The notes beneath the pieces were generated by a model. It saw only the letters and a list, made by a program, of their open reading frames with translations, was not told the DNA's origin and did not search any database. From Microthrixaceae bacterium (GTDB taxonomy: Bacteria; Actinomycetota; Acidimicrobiia; Acidimicrobiales; DATDAH01), in the NCBI GenBank assembly GCA_020637195.1, contig JACJWK010000009.1, forward strand, positions 62,001 through 126,000: a stretch of DNA of 64,000 nt. The letters run 5' to 3'. The translations under genes were made by a program, and so were the position numbers. Positions 52,194-61,515 of the stretch are shown in pieces (within the stretch, counting starts at the first letter, position 1; each line of letters opens with the position of its first letter).

Positions 52194-54040
52194 GGGTCCG
52201 ACTCCGGCTCGGGACGGTCCGCGACGACCGACGTCGGCTCGGGGGCGGCTTCGACGGGCACCCCGGCGAGCCGACGACGCAGGTCGGCGATCCGAGCCTC
52301 GCGCCCCTCCACCGGCCCACCGACCTCGGCTCGGGTGACGAACCACCGCCACCACCGCGGGGGACGGGCGCCGCCGTGATCGGGGGGATCGAAGCGCACG
52401 ACGACGGGGTCACAGCCGGCCAGGCGGGCCGCGACGGGGGCCCAGGCGGGCACCGGGACGGTCGACGGGACGAGCACGCAGGCACCGGCGCCGAGCAACG
52501 AGCGCCAGGCCGCCACCGGCGAGCGCAGGCGCTCGACCCCGGTCTCGGGCCGGTCGGTGCCGGCCACCACCACTCGGACGTCGCCGTCGGCCCCCATGAG
52601 GCCGCCGAGGTCGTCCCAGCGCAGCGCGCCGGTGGGAAGCAGCGCGACGAGGTAGGCGAGGGCGCCGACCGTCACCTGCGCGAACGGGGGGAGCCACCAC
52701 GAGGCCAGCAGGGCCACGGCCAGCACCAGCGACGCCCGGGCCGCGCGCAGCACGCGACTCCACGGCCAGTGCACCCCGAGGTGACGGCGGATGGCGAGCA
52801 CCAGCCCGACGACGACCGAGACCTCGGTCACCGCGGTCGCCACCGCCGCACCCCGGTAGGACCACGGTGGGATGAGCGCGACGTTGAGCGCGACGTTGAC
52901 GAGCAGACCGACGAACGAGACCGCGAGCAGGCGTCCCTGCTGGTGGCCCGAGACGAGGACGGCCGAGAGCACGGTGCCGAAGAAGATGCAGGGAGCGGCG
53001 ATCGACAGGATGGCCAGGGCGTCGCCCGCGCCGGCGAACTCCGCGAAGCCCGGCACGGCGGGGAACACGCGCGGCGCGGTCAGGAGGCCCGCGACCGCCA
53101 CCGGGAACGAGAGCAGCGCGACCAGGTGCATCAGGTGGCCGTAGCGGCGCTGCAGGACGGCGGTCCCGGCGACGACGCTCGCCGCCACGACCGGCGTCAG
53201 CACGGTCATCGCCAGCGAGGGCACCACCACGAAGGTCTCGAGCACCCGGTAGGCGGCACCGTACTGACCGACGTCGTCGTCGGGCTTGACCGCCGCGAGG
53301 ATGAGCAGGTCGAGCCGGTAGTAGAGCGTGATGCACAGCTGGGCGAGCCCGAGCAGCACCGCGGCCTTCGCGAGCGTGGCCCAGATGCGGGGCCGGGGCC
53401 GCCAGTGCAGGTGCCCCGCCTGGCGGAGGGCCACCGTGCCGACGATCGCGAAGTTGGCGACGTTCGACGCGACGAACACCCAGAGGAAGGCGACCACGCC
53501 GCCGTCGCGCACCGCCACGGCGTAGGAGCCGACGGCCAGCACCACGCCCTGCACCACGGCGGCGACCGACACCCACCCCATGCGCAGGCGCACCTCGAGG
53601 ACCACCTGGAACGACTCCAGGGCCAAGACGACGAGCAGCACCCCGGCGACCAGGGCCGCCTGGCGCTCCACCGCCGAGTAGCCGCCGACGAGCAGCACGA
53701 TGACCAGGACCCCGTAGGCGAGCGCGCCGGCGACGACCCGCAGGTAGAAGAGGTTGGTGACGAGGTCGCGCTCGCGCTCGGGCTGCTGGGCGATGTCGCG
53801 CATCGCGATCGCCCGGACGCCGAAGTTCGTCACGTAGGCGAAGAGCCCGTAGAACGCGACGGCGAACGTGTAGGCACCGACCCCGTCCGGCCCCAGGGCG
53901 GCGGCCACGAGAGCGAAGGCGACGAGTTGCAGCCCGAGCGTGGCGATGCGACCGGCACCGAGCGCGACGAAGCCGCGCGTCATCCGGCGGGCGACGCGTC
54001 CGTGGCCGGGCAGGAGGTCGGGCTCGACCGCCTCGGTCAC
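52190..54040 (-). CDS. Polysaccharide flippase (Wzx/MATE-like) with soluble C-terminal extension
   Basis: 616 residues. Residues ~20-480 hold 12-14 hydrophobic segments of a Polysacc_synt/MurJ-like flippase, starting RRMTRGFVALGAGRIATLGL and including CITLYYRLDLLILAAVKPDD, a family hallmark. Residues ~490-616 are soluble: DVRVVVAGTDRPETGVERLR, LGAGACVLVPSTVPVPAW and a Pro/Glu-rich end. This extension resembles no flippase tail I know and looks like part of a small alpha/beta domain. Exports lipid-linked repeat units for the Wzy protein. GTG start. Confidence 0.87.
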   Translation of the reverse strand: MTEAVEPDLLPGHGRVARRMTRGFVALGAGRIATLGLQLVAFALVAAALGPDGVGAYTFAVAFYGLFAYVTNFGVRAIAMRDIAQQPERERDLVTNLFYLRVVAGALAYGVLVIVLLVGGYSAVERQAALVAGVLLVVLALESFQVVLEVRLRMGWVSVAAVVQGVVLAVGSYAVAVRDGGVVAFLWVFVASNVANFAIVGTVALRQAGHLHWRPRPRIWATLAKAAVLLGLAQLCITLYYRLDLLILAAVKPDDDVGQYGAAYRVLETFVVVPSLAMTVLTPVVAASVVAGTAVLQRRYGHLMHLVALLSFPVAVAGLLTAPRVFPAVPGFAEFAGAGDALAILSIAAPCIFFGTVLSAVLVSGHQQGRLLAVSFVGLLVNVALNVALIPPWSYRGAAVATAVTEVSVVVGLVLAIRRHLGVHWPWSRVLRAARASLVLAVALLASWWLPPFAQVTVGALAYLVALLPTGALRWDDLGGLMGADGDVRVVVAGTDRPETGVERLRSPVAAWRSLLGAGACVLVPSTVPVPAWAPVAARLAGCDPVVVRFDPPDHGGARPPRWWRWFVTRAEVGGPVEGREARIADLRRRLAGVPVEAAPEPTSVVADRPEPESDP

Positions 54041-54061
54041 CGGCTCATCTCCGTGGGGTGC

Positions 54062-55072
54062 TCAGAGGCGCGGGCGATGCCGGAAGTGCACCACACCGCG
54101 CCAGTAGCTCGCGAGGTACGCCCAGGGAACGAGGGTGGCGACCGCGACGACGGGAACCACGTCGCGGGGCCGCACCTCCTTGCGCCAGGCGAGCGCCACG
54201 ACGTTGGCCAGCCAGCCGACGAGCAGGGCGGCCAGCCCCGCCCGGGCCACGCCCGGACGACGCGTGGCCAGTCCCACGGCGGTCAGGCCGGCGCCCGCGG
54301 CGAAGGTGACGGCTGCGTCGTGGCGGGCCCGACGCAGGGTGACCGGGCCCAGCATCCGGCTGCGGTTCAGCGCCCGGAAGGCCTCCGGGTGCTCACGACT
54401 CAGGAGCGGGTCGAAGTAGTACCGGCGAGCCAGCTTCACGGGGGTCCAGAACGACGGGGGCAGGGGTGGGTGGACCACGAGCAGCTCGGGCTCGTAGGCG
54501 AAGCGGCGTCCCTCGGCCTCGAGCCGGAAGGCCAGCTCGGCGTCCTCGCGGAAATGGACCCGGCGCGCGGGGTCGTAGAAGCGCTCGTCGAACCCGCCGA
54601 CGGCGCGCAGGACCTCCGTGCGGAAGATCAGGTTGGCCGCCACGCGCTGCTCCGGCGGCACCGCCTCGGTGGCGTGGGCGAACGGCGTGGCCGGCTCGTC
54701 GCCCCCGATGGCCATCCGGCCCTCGATCACGTCGGGCGGGTCGGCGACGGCGACGATCCCGGTGAGGCGCTCGAGCCAGTCGGGGGCGGGGACGACGTCG
54801 GCGTCGAGGAACGCGACCCACGGGGTGTCGACGAGGGCGAGGCCGGTGTTGCGGGACGCGCCCGGCCCCCCGTTCGCCTCCCGGCGCACGACCTCCAGCA
54901 CGAGGTGCCCGTCGGCGCGCTCCTCGAGGCCCGACGCCAAGGGCACGTCGTTGGCGTCGTCGACGACCACCACGCGCACGGTCTGGCCCGCCGCCTCGGC
55001 CTGGGGCTCGAGGGCGTCGAGGAGCGGCGCCACCACCCCCAGGGTGCCGCGCACCGGGATCACGAGGGTCAC
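54062..55072 (-). CDS. Family 2 glycosyltransferase with C-terminal membrane segments
   Basis: 336 residues, GT-A fold. LVIPVRGTLGVVAPLLDAL, VVVVDDANDVP, NGGPGASRNTGLALVDTPWV and the FLDADVVP metal site are followed by GGFDERFY and HFREDAELAFRLEAEGRRF. Two hydrophobic segments near residues 265-285 and 305-325 anchor it. Of three clustered GTG codons I take 55072, about 11 bases after GGGAGG; GTG 55081 is only 2 bases from it. Ends 21 bases before the flippase start. Confidence 0.88.
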   Translation of the reverse strand: MTLVIPVRGTLGVVAPLLDALEPQAEAAGQTVRVVVVDDANDVPLASGLEERADGHLVLEVVRREANGGPGASRNTGLALVDTPWVAFLDADVVPAPDWLERLTGIVAVADPPDVIEGRMAIGGDEPATPFAHATEAVPPEQRVAANLIFRTEVLRAVGGFDERFYDPARRVHFREDAELAFRLEAEGRRFAYEPELLVVHPPLPPSFWTPVKLARRYYFDPLLSREHPEAFRALNRSRMLGPVTLRRARHDAAVTFAAGAGLTAVGLATRRPGVARAGLAALLVGWLANVVALAWRKEVRPRDVVPVVAVATLVPWAYLASYWRGVVHFRHRPRL

Positions 55073-55179
55073 GAGGGCCACGTCCTCCCATCGGATGGCG
55101 CGGAGGGCCCTTGAGGCGACGGCCCGGTACCCGCCACGCCCCCTCAACGGCGGCCCGGCGGGGCCGATGGGACCTGACC

Positions 55180-56724
55180 ATGGCCCGCTCCTTCACCGAC
55201 GCGCCGGCTGCCGGCGGTCGGGCGCGACCCGTCGGGCCCCGGGGCCCGGGCGACTGGCCCGTCGCGCCGCGCACGGTCGCCGTGCTGGCGACCCTGCTCG
55301 CCGGGGCCCTGACGCTGTTCCACCTGGGCCACAAGAGCCTCTGGCTCGACGAGGGCTACAGCCTCGGCCACGCCCGGGCCCCGTGGGCCGAGTTCTGGAC
55401 CGTCCTCACCGAGCGGGAGGCCAACGGCGCCCTGCACGCGCTGGTGCTGTTCCCGTGGATCCGCATCAGCGACGCCGAGTGGTGGGTGCGGCTGCCGAGC
55501 GCCGTCGCGGCCACCGCCGCCGTCCCCCTCCTCTACCTGCTGCTGCGCCGGCTCTTCGACGACCGCGTGGGCGCGCTCGGCGCCGTCCTGCTCGCGCTGA
55601 ACGGCTTCCAGCTCCAGTTCGCGCAGGAGGCCCGCACCTACGCCCTCACCATGGCGCTCGCCACCGCGAGCACGCTCTGCTTCGTGGCCTTCGTGCAGGA
55701 CGGGCGACGCGGTCAGTGGTGGGCCTGGGTGGCGACCTCCGCGCTGCTGCCCTATGCCCACCTCTTCGGCTGGCTCGTCCTCGGCGTTCAGGCGGCGGCG
55801 GCCCTGCTCCGCGGCGGCGGCCTGCGACGTCCGGCCCGGCGACTCGTGGCCGGGTTCGCCGCGATCGCCGTCGTCGCCGGCGCCGTCCTGGTGCTGATCG
55901 CCGTCGGCGCCCGCGAGGGGCAGGCCGAGGGGATCCCGACCGTCAGCCCCGTCCGCTTCGTCGGCGTCTACGCCCGGGTCGCGGGCAACGGCGGCGTCGC
56001 GCTGCTGCTCGCGTTCCTGGCGCTCGGCGGCTACGTCGCGGTGACCGTCGGCCGCGAGCTCTGGCCCCCACGCCCGTACCGGCCGACCGAGCGACAGTGG
56101 GGCACCCTCCTGCTCTTCGCGTGGCTCCTGCTGCCGCCCCTGGCCATCGGGCTCGTGTCGCCGGTGATCCCGCTGTTCGGCGCCCGCTACTTCGTCATCC
56201 TCGCGCCGCCCGCGGCCGGCCTCCTGGCCGTCGGCGTCTCGAGCCTTCCACCGCGGTGGCCCCGCCGCATCGCCGCCGTCGTGGTCGTGGGCCTGCTCGT
56301 CGCCTCGACACTCGGGTGGTACCTGCGCCCGCCGGCCGACGACGCCCGGGCCGCGGCCCGGGCCATCTCGAGCCAGGTCGAGCCCGGGGACGCGATCGTC
56401 TTCCTGCCCTGGTTCGGGGTGTTCCCGTTCGACGCCTACGCCCAGCGCGACCCCCGGATCGAGCAGTCGCTCGACGCGGTGTGGCCGCCCACCGGCTGGG
56501 GCGAGTTCCTCCCCGACCACCGCGACCATCCCTCACCCACCGAGGTCGAGCGGGCGGTGGCCGACCGCGACCGCGTCTGGCTCGTCCTGCGGGACGGACG
56601 GGACGCCGAGAGCGACCGGGACGTCGATGCCTTCGTCGAGGCGCTGTCCCGAGGGCACGTCGAGGCGGAGCGCCTCGACCTCGACGGGCTCGAGGTGCGT
56701 CGGTACGACCGGCCGACGCCATGA
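55180..56724 (+). CDS. Polyprenyl-phosphate-sugar-dependent membrane glycosyltransferase (GT39/ArnT-like), copy 1
   Basis: 514 residues with about ten hydrophobic segments. The GT-C acidic motif is LWLDEGYSL (Asp57-Glu58) in the first extracytoplasmic loop, followed by ISDAEWWVRLPSAV and FAQEARTYALTM, hallmarks of the DUF2029/PMT_2 family. A soluble C-terminal region (~385-514) contains VEPGDAIVFLPWF and DRVWLVLRDG. Transfers a sugar from a polyprenyl-phosphate donor outside the membrane. It shares ATGA with the next gene, a paralogue. Confidence 0.87.
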   Translation: MARSFTDAPAAGGRARPVGPRGPGDWPVAPRTVAVLATLLAGALTLFHLGHKSLWLDEGYSLGHARAPWAEFWTVLTEREANGALHALVLFPWIRISDAEWWVRLPSAVAATAAVPLLYLLLRRLFDDRVGALGAVLLALNGFQLQFAQEARTYALTMALATASTLCFVAFVQDGRRGQWWAWVATSALLPYAHLFGWLVLGVQAAAALLRGGGLRRPARRLVAGFAAIAVVAGAVLVLIAVGAREGQAEGIPTVSPVRFVGVYARVAGNGGVALLLAFLALGGYVAVTVGRELWPPRPYRPTERQWGTLLLFAWLLLPPLAIGLVSPVIPLFGARYFVILAPPAAGLLAVGVSSLPPRWPRRIAAVVVVGLLVASTLGWYLRPPADDARAAARAISSQVEPGDAIVFLPWFGVFPFDAYAQRDPRIEQSLDAVWPPTGWGEFLPDHRDHPSPTEVERAVADRDRVWLVLRDGRDAESDRDVDAFVEALSRGHVEAERLDLDGLEVRRYDRPTP

Positions 56725-58244
56725 CCACCGTGGCCGAGCCCGCCGCTCGCGGCCCCGAGGGGGACGGTCCGGTCGAGATCCCCCGACGACGGGTGAGGTG
56801 GGTCCTCGGCGGGGCCGTGCTCGTGGCCCTGGCGCTCGGGCTCGTCCAGCTCGGCACCGACAGCCTGTGGGTCGACGACGGCTTCACGCTGACCCACACG
56901 AGCCTGCCGTGGGACCGCTTCTGGCAGGTCGTGGGCGAGCACGAGATGAACGCCGTCGCCTATTCCACGCTCATGTTCGGCTGGGTCCGCCTCGGCGACG
57001 GCGAGTGGTGGCTCCGGCTGCCCTCGGTGCTGTTCGCGGTGGGCGCGGTCCCGGTGGTGTTCCTCCTCGGACGCCGGCTCTTCGACGAGCGCGTGGGCCT
57101 GACCGCCGCGTCCCTCCTCGCGGTCAACGCCTTCGTCGTCGAGTACGCGCACGAGGCGCGGACCTACGCCTTCACGATGCTGGTCGTCTCGACGAGCATG
57201 CTGCTGCTCGTCCGCTACGTGCAGCATCCCGCCCGTGGCCGGTGGTGGGCCTGGGTGGCGGTGACCGCGGTCGTCCCCCACGCCCACTTCTTCGGGCTGC
57301 TCGCGGTGGGTGCGCAGGTGGTGGCGCTGCTGGCGCGGGGACGGCTGCCGACGCCCCGGCGGGGGCTCGTGGCGGGGTACGCCGCGGTCGCCGTCTCCGC
57401 CCTGCCGATCGCGGTCTTCCTCGCGGCCGGGGGCGACCAGGGCCAGGTCGACAACGCCCCGGCGCTCACCCCCGTGCGGTTCGTGGGTGCGTTCGCCCGC
57501 CTGGTCGGCAACGGCGGGCCCCTGCTGCTCGCCCTGGCCGGCGTGGCCATCGCCGTCGCGCTCTGGGACGCCGTCGGCCGGCTGCGGGACGAGCGCGGCG
57601 TCGGCAGCGAGCGATCCTGGGCCTTCGTGCTCCTGGTGGCCTGGGTGGCGGTCCCGGTCCTCACCGTGGCCGCCCTCTCGCCGGTCAAGCCGCTCTTCGG
57701 GGCACGCTGGTTCCTCCTCACCGCGCCGGCGCTGGCCCTGCTGACGGCGGTGGGTGCCTGGCGGCTCCCCCGGCGGGCGGCGATCGGCCTCCTCGGCGCG
57801 ATCGTGGTCGTGTCGCTGGCGGCGACCGCGGCCTTCTACCCCCGTGACGCCCACGACGACTTCCGGGCCGCGACCCGCTACGTGCTGGACCGGGCCGAGC
57901 CCGGGGACGCCATCGTCTTCCAGCCGTGGTTCACGCGGGTGACCTTCACCAACTACGCGGACCGGCGACCCGACGAGCGGGACCGCCTGGTCCCGCTCGA
58001 CCCCGCCCCGGACTGGGGCGAGTGGCTGCTGATCGACGAGCCGCCGGACCTGACCGCCGAGCGCGCCGACACGCTGATCGACGGGCACGACCGCGTCTGG
58101 GTGCTGGAGCGCGCGGGGACCGAGGACGCCCCGCAGGCCGACGACGCCGCCACGATGGCGCGGGCCCTCGAGGCCCGGGGGTTCTCCCCGGTCGACGAGC
58201 AGTCCTTCCCCGGCCTCGACGTCACGCTCTACGAGGCGGGCTGA
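56721..58244 (+). CDS. Polyprenyl-phosphate-sugar-dependent membrane glycosyltransferase, copy 2
   Basis: 507 residues, colinear with the preceding protein. The acidic motif is LWVDDGFTL (Asp52-Asp53), so the second acid is Asp instead of Glu. GDGEWWLRLPSVLF, YAHEARTYAFTM, LSPVKPLFGARWFLLTAP and AEPGDAIVFQPWF correspond one-to-one to copy 1. The pair arose by tandem duplication and then diverged; different donor or acceptor sugars are likely. Translationally coupled to copy 1. Confidence 0.87.
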   Translation: MTTVAEPAARGPEGDGPVEIPRRRVRWVLGGAVLVALALGLVQLGTDSLWVDDGFTLTHTSLPWDRFWQVVGEHEMNAVAYSTLMFGWVRLGDGEWWLRLPSVLFAVGAVPVVFLLGRRLFDERVGLTAASLLAVNAFVVEYAHEARTYAFTMLVVSTSMLLLVRYVQHPARGRWWAWVAVTAVVPHAHFFGLLAVGAQVVALLARGRLPTPRRGLVAGYAAVAVSALPIAVFLAAGGDQGQVDNAPALTPVRFVGAFARLVGNGGPLLLALAGVAIAVALWDAVGRLRDERGVGSERSWAFVLLVAWVAVPVLTVAALSPVKPLFGARWFLLTAPALALLTAVGAWRLPRRAAIGLLGAIVVVSLAATAAFYPRDAHDDFRAATRYVLDRAEPGDAIVFQPWFTRVTFTNYADRRPDERDRLVPLDPAPDWGEWLLIDEPPDLTAERADTLIDGHDRVWVLERAGTEDAPQADDAATMARALEARGFSPVDEQSFPGLDVTLYEAG

Positions 58245-58262
58245 CGCCCGACCGGGGGCGTC
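58243..58262. terminator. Hairpin between convergent glycosyltransferase genes
   Basis: GACGCCC (58243-58249) and GGGCGTC (58256-58262) form a 7-base-pair stem around a 6-base loop. It starts in the plus-strand stop codon and ends 4 bases before the minus-strand stop. Confidence 0.45.
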
Positions 58263-58266
58263 GCGG

Positions 58267-59415
58267 TCAGGGCACGAGGTCCGCGACGACCCCGGTGACG
58301 GTCGGCGCGAAGGCGTTCCAGTCGTAGCGCCGCTCCACGAGGGAGCGCGCGGCCGCGGACAACCGCACCGCGAGCTCGTCCTCGGTGAGGGCCCGGACGG
58401 CCTGCCGGGCCAGGTCCTCGGGGGTGTCGCCCAGCAGGAGGTGCTCGCCGTCGACGGCGTCGATCCCCGCCGCGCCCAGCGGCGTCGACACCACCGGCGT
58501 GCCGGCGGCCATGGCCTCGAGGATCTTCAGGCGCGTGCCGCTGCCCGCCCGGAGGGGCACCACGAGGGCCCGGGCCTGGTGCAGGCAGGGCACCACGTCG
58601 TCGACCGGGCCGGGGACGGCGACGTCGGCGGCCGCCAGCGCCCGCACGGCGTCGGTCGGGTTGCGACCGACGAGCTCGACCGTCGTGTCGGGCACCGCCG
58701 CCTGCACGAGGGGGAGGATCTGCGTGACGAGCTCCCTCGCCGCCGACTCGTTGGGGCGGTAGCCGTACTGGCCGACGTAGACGAGGGCGTGTCGGGCGGA
58801 GGGCGGGGCGTGGGCGACCGCGGTCGTGTCGACGCCGTTCGGCACCACCTCGACCCGAGCGCTGCCCCAGCGCCCGAAGACGGCGGCGTCGGCGTCGCTC
58901 GTCGCCAGCACCGCGGCCGACGACGCGACCGCGGCCCGTTCGACCGGCGCCATCTTGGCCGCCTCCCAGCGCCACCGGGCGCGGTGGAGGCGCCGCTCGT
59001 CGGTGCGCGCCAGGGTGGCCATGATGTCGGTCTCGACGTTGTGGGCGTCGAGCACCACGGGGGCCCCGGACCCGAGCGCGAGGTCGACGAAGAAGGGCGA
59101 CGAGGCCACCACCAGGTCCCATCCGCCGCCGGCGGCGAGCCGGGCCAGCCCGGGCGAGTCGAGCAGCGCGGCGAGGTACGGGCGACGCCAGGAGCGCCGC
59201 AGGGCGCGGCGCCGGGAGAAGTCGTGGGGGACGCCGACCAGGTCGAAGGGCTCGTCGTGGGACTCCGGGGCGTCGCCGAGCGCGGCCACGGTCACGTCGC
59301 CCGCGCGGGCCAGCAGGCGGGCCAGGTGCCGCACGCGGAGCCGGTAGCCGCCGTGCGCGGGCACGGGCGGCTCGTAGGAGCACACCAGGATGCGGCGGTG
59401 CGGCACCGCGGTCAC
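58267..59415 (-). CDS. Family 4 glycosyltransferase
   Basis: 382 residues, GT-B fold. ILVCSYEPPVPAHGGYRLRV (acceptor side), VVLDAHNVETDIMATL, VEVVPNGVDTTAV, ALVYVGQYGYRPNESAARE and RAGSGTRLKILEAMAAGTPV (E-x7-E region near residue 310) are typical of the Glyco_trans_1_4 group. Last gene of the minus-strand operon that enters from the right edge. GTG overlaps the GT2 stop as GTGA. Confidence 0.9.
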   Translation of the reverse strand: MTAVPHRRILVCSYEPPVPAHGGYRLRVRHLARLLARAGDVTVAALGDAPESHDEPFDLVGVPHDFSRRRALRRSWRRPYLAALLDSPGLARLAAGGGWDLVVASSPFFVDLALGSGAPVVLDAHNVETDIMATLARTDERRLHRARWRWEAAKMAPVERAAVASSAAVLATSDADAAVFGRWGSARVEVVPNGVDTTAVAHAPPSARHALVYVGQYGYRPNESAARELVTQILPLVQAAVPDTTVELVGRNPTDAVRALAAADVAVPGPVDDVVPCLHQARALVVPLRAGSGTRLKILEAMAAGTPVVSTPLGAAGIDAVDGEHLLLGDTPEDLARQAVRALTEDELAVRLSAAARSLVERRYDWNAFAPTVTGVVADLVP

Positions 59416-60509
59416 CGATCTCGGGCCCGGGCCCGCTGGTGCTCCTTGTAGTTCGCGGTGCCCACGTGGAACAGCTCCTCGAAGTAGCGCTTCTGCTGCG
59501 ACGACATGATGCCGAGGCTCAGCAGCTGCACGGCGATCACCAGCGTGAAGCCGCTGACGAAGTAGGCGTGGGGGCGCGAGTCGAAGGTGTTGGCGAACGC
59601 CTCGGACATCCGGGGCTCGAAGCCGCCCGACAGGTGCGAGTACTCGTGGAGGATGTTGTAGCTGAGCCAGCCGAGGTTGTAGAGGGCGAAGGCCAGGATC
59701 ACGAGGCCCGGGATGATGAAGAAGGCCACCGGCCGGAACATGAATCCCGAGAACACGTACGCCGACGTGCTCTTGCCGAGCTGCATCTTCGACTCGCGCT
59801 CGGGCGCGGACGCCTGCTGGCCCGTCCAGTCGAGGTGGGCGGGGACCTCGATGACCCGGGCGTTGAGCAGCTGCGCCTTGTAGAGGATCTCGGTGTTGAT
59901 GTCGGTCCCCATCGACCGCAGGCTCAGGCTGGACAGGAAGGGCCGGTCGTAGGCCCGGACCATGCCGGTGAGGGTCGAGAGCTGGCCCCCCGACGAGGCC
60001 GACAGGAAGCGGTTCGCCCCGCGGCTGAGGACTCGTCGGCCGAACGGGATCCCGGTGGTCCGCCCACCCTTCATGTACGGCGAGGCCACCGCGATCTTGG
60101 CGTGCTCGGCCCGAAGCTCGGCGAGGAGCAGGCCGATGTGGTCGGGCGAGTAGCTCAGGTCGCAGTCGATGGTCACCACGTAGTCGCCGTGGCAGGTGTT
60201 GAACGCGTAGCGGAGGGCCTGGCCCAGCCGGAAGTTGACCGCGTGGTGGAGGACCCGCACCTCGGGCCTCGTCCGGGCGAACGCCTCGGCGATGTCGCCG
60301 GTCTCGTCCTGCGAGCCGTCGTTGACCACGACGAGCTCCCAGTCGTACTGGTCGGTGAGGGCCTGGAGGTACGCGTAGAGCTCGCTCAGCGACTCCATGA
60401 GGATGAGGGCCTCGTTGTAGGCCGGCACCACGACCGACACGGACGGCCGGTGGCCCTCCGGCCGAGGCTCGTCGAGGTCGGCGTCGACCGCGTGCTCCAG
60501 CGTGCTCAC
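59412..60509 (-). CDS. Family 2 glycosyltransferase, dolichyl-phosphate-mannose-synthase-like
   Basis: 365 residues. SVVVPAYNEALILMESLSEL, ELVVVNDGSQDETGDIAEAF and VTIDCDLSYSPDHIGLL form the GT-A catalytic core with the DxD-type metal site. Two C-terminal hydrophobic segments (about 255-278 and 315-335) anchor it. Such enzymes make polyprenyl-phosphate sugars, which is the donor type needed by the two membrane transferases at 55180-58244. GTG start, 11 bases after the deacetylase stop. Confidence 0.88.
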   Translation of the reverse strand: MSTLEHAVDADLDEPRPEGHRPSVSVVVPAYNEALILMESLSELYAYLQALTDQYDWELVVVNDGSQDETGDIAEAFARTRPEVRVLHHAVNFRLGQALRYAFNTCHGDYVVTIDCDLSYSPDHIGLLLAELRAEHAKIAVASPYMKGGRTTGIPFGRRVLSRGANRFLSASSGGQLSTLTGMVRAYDRPFLSSLSLRSMGTDINTEILYKAQLLNARVIEVPAHLDWTGQQASAPERESKMQLGKSTSAYVFSGFMFRPVAFFIIPGLVILAFALYNLGWLSYNILHEYSHLSGGFEPRMSEAFANTFDSRPHAYFVSGFTLVIAVQLLSLGIMSSQQKRYFEELFHVGTANYKEHQRARARDR

Positions 60510-60519
60510 GACGGCTCCC

Positions 60520-61515
60520 TCACCCGGCCCCGGCGGTCTCGCCGGCGAAGTGGGGCGTCACGACCTCGAGGCCGCTGCGCGCCTCGATGTGCTCGACGTG
60601 CTCGAGCATCGTCACGACGTCGTACCGCTGCGCCAGCTGGTCGACGAACTGTCCCACGAGCTCGGTCTTGGCCCGGCCGGCCATGCCCATCGCCGGGAAG
60701 AAGGCCAGTTCCTCGACGTCGTCCGCGCCGAGGAAGTCGAGCGGGTGCAACAGGATCGAGGGCTCCACCTTCCGCAGCCGGCACAGGCGCAGCGCGGTCG
60801 CGAAGTAGGCGCGGGCCAACGCGGGACGGATGCCGGCCAGGTACAGCAGGTAGCTCACGTGGATGGGGACGCGCCCCAGGGGCAGCGTGGTCACCGGCAC
60901 CTCGGTCAGGGTGCGGTCGCCGACCCGCCAGAGGTAGGGGTGGATGGGGCGAAGCCCGTCGCTCCACGTGCCGAACAGCCCCGACCGCTCCGCCTTCTGC
61001 TCCTCGGTGAGGCGCGACGTGCGGAAGTAGTACGCCCGGGCGAGCGGCCCGATCACCATCGGAAGGGTCGAGGCGTCGTAGCGGTAACCGCGCTCGACGA
61101 GGAGCTCCAGGGTCGTGGTGGAGAGGCTGTAGCCGGGGCCGCGGAAGCCGACGGGGCGGGCCCCCGTGGCGGACTCGATCGCCACCTCGGCCCGCTCGAG
61201 CTCGCCGGCGAGCTCCTCCCGGTCGTAGCGGTGGAGCCACGGCTCGTGGCGGTAGCTGTGGTTGCCGATCTCGTGGCCGGCCGCGGCCAGGGCGGCGAGC
61301 GGCTCCTGGTTCCGGGGCTCGTCGGCGTCCTTGCCCACGACGAAGAAGGTGATGGTGAGGCCCCGCTCGGCGAGGAACCCGAGCACCCGGGGGACGAGCA
61401 CGTCGAGGTACGAGTCGTAGCGGTCCCAGCCCGTGTCGCCGTGGGTCTTCTGGTACGACCAGAGGTTGTCGGCGTCGAGCGACAGGCTGGCCCGGGGACG
61501 GGCGGCCGGGGTCAT
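60520..61515 (-). CDS. Polysaccharide deacetylase (NodB-type, carbohydrate esterase 4)
   Basis: 331 residues. The NodB domain has SLDADNLWSYQ (catalytic Asp motif), TFFVVGKDADEPRN, the zinc H-x3-H in HEIGNHSYRHEPW, and RGPGYSLSTTTLELL. Family members remove N- or O-acetyl groups from polymer or lipid-linked sugars. No signal peptide is visible, so it probably acts on the cytoplasmic face, perhaps on a lipid-linked intermediate. ATGA overlaps on both sides of the operon show tight coupling. Confidence 0.9.
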   Translation of the reverse strand: MTPAARPRASLSLDADNLWSYQKTHGDTGWDRYDSYLDVLVPRVLGFLAERGLTITFFVVGKDADEPRNQEPLAALAAAGHEIGNHSYRHEPWLHRYDREELAGELERAEVAIESATGARPVGFRGPGYSLSTTTLELLVERGYRYDASTLPMVIGPLARAYYFRTSRLTEEQKAERSGLFGTWSDGLRPIHPYLWRVGDRTLTEVPVTTLPLGRVPIHVSYLLYLAGIRPALARAYFATALRLCRLRKVEPSILLHPLDFLGADDVEELAFFPAMGMAGRAKTELVGQFVDQLAQRYDVVTMLEHVEHIEARSGLEVVTPHFAGETAGAG

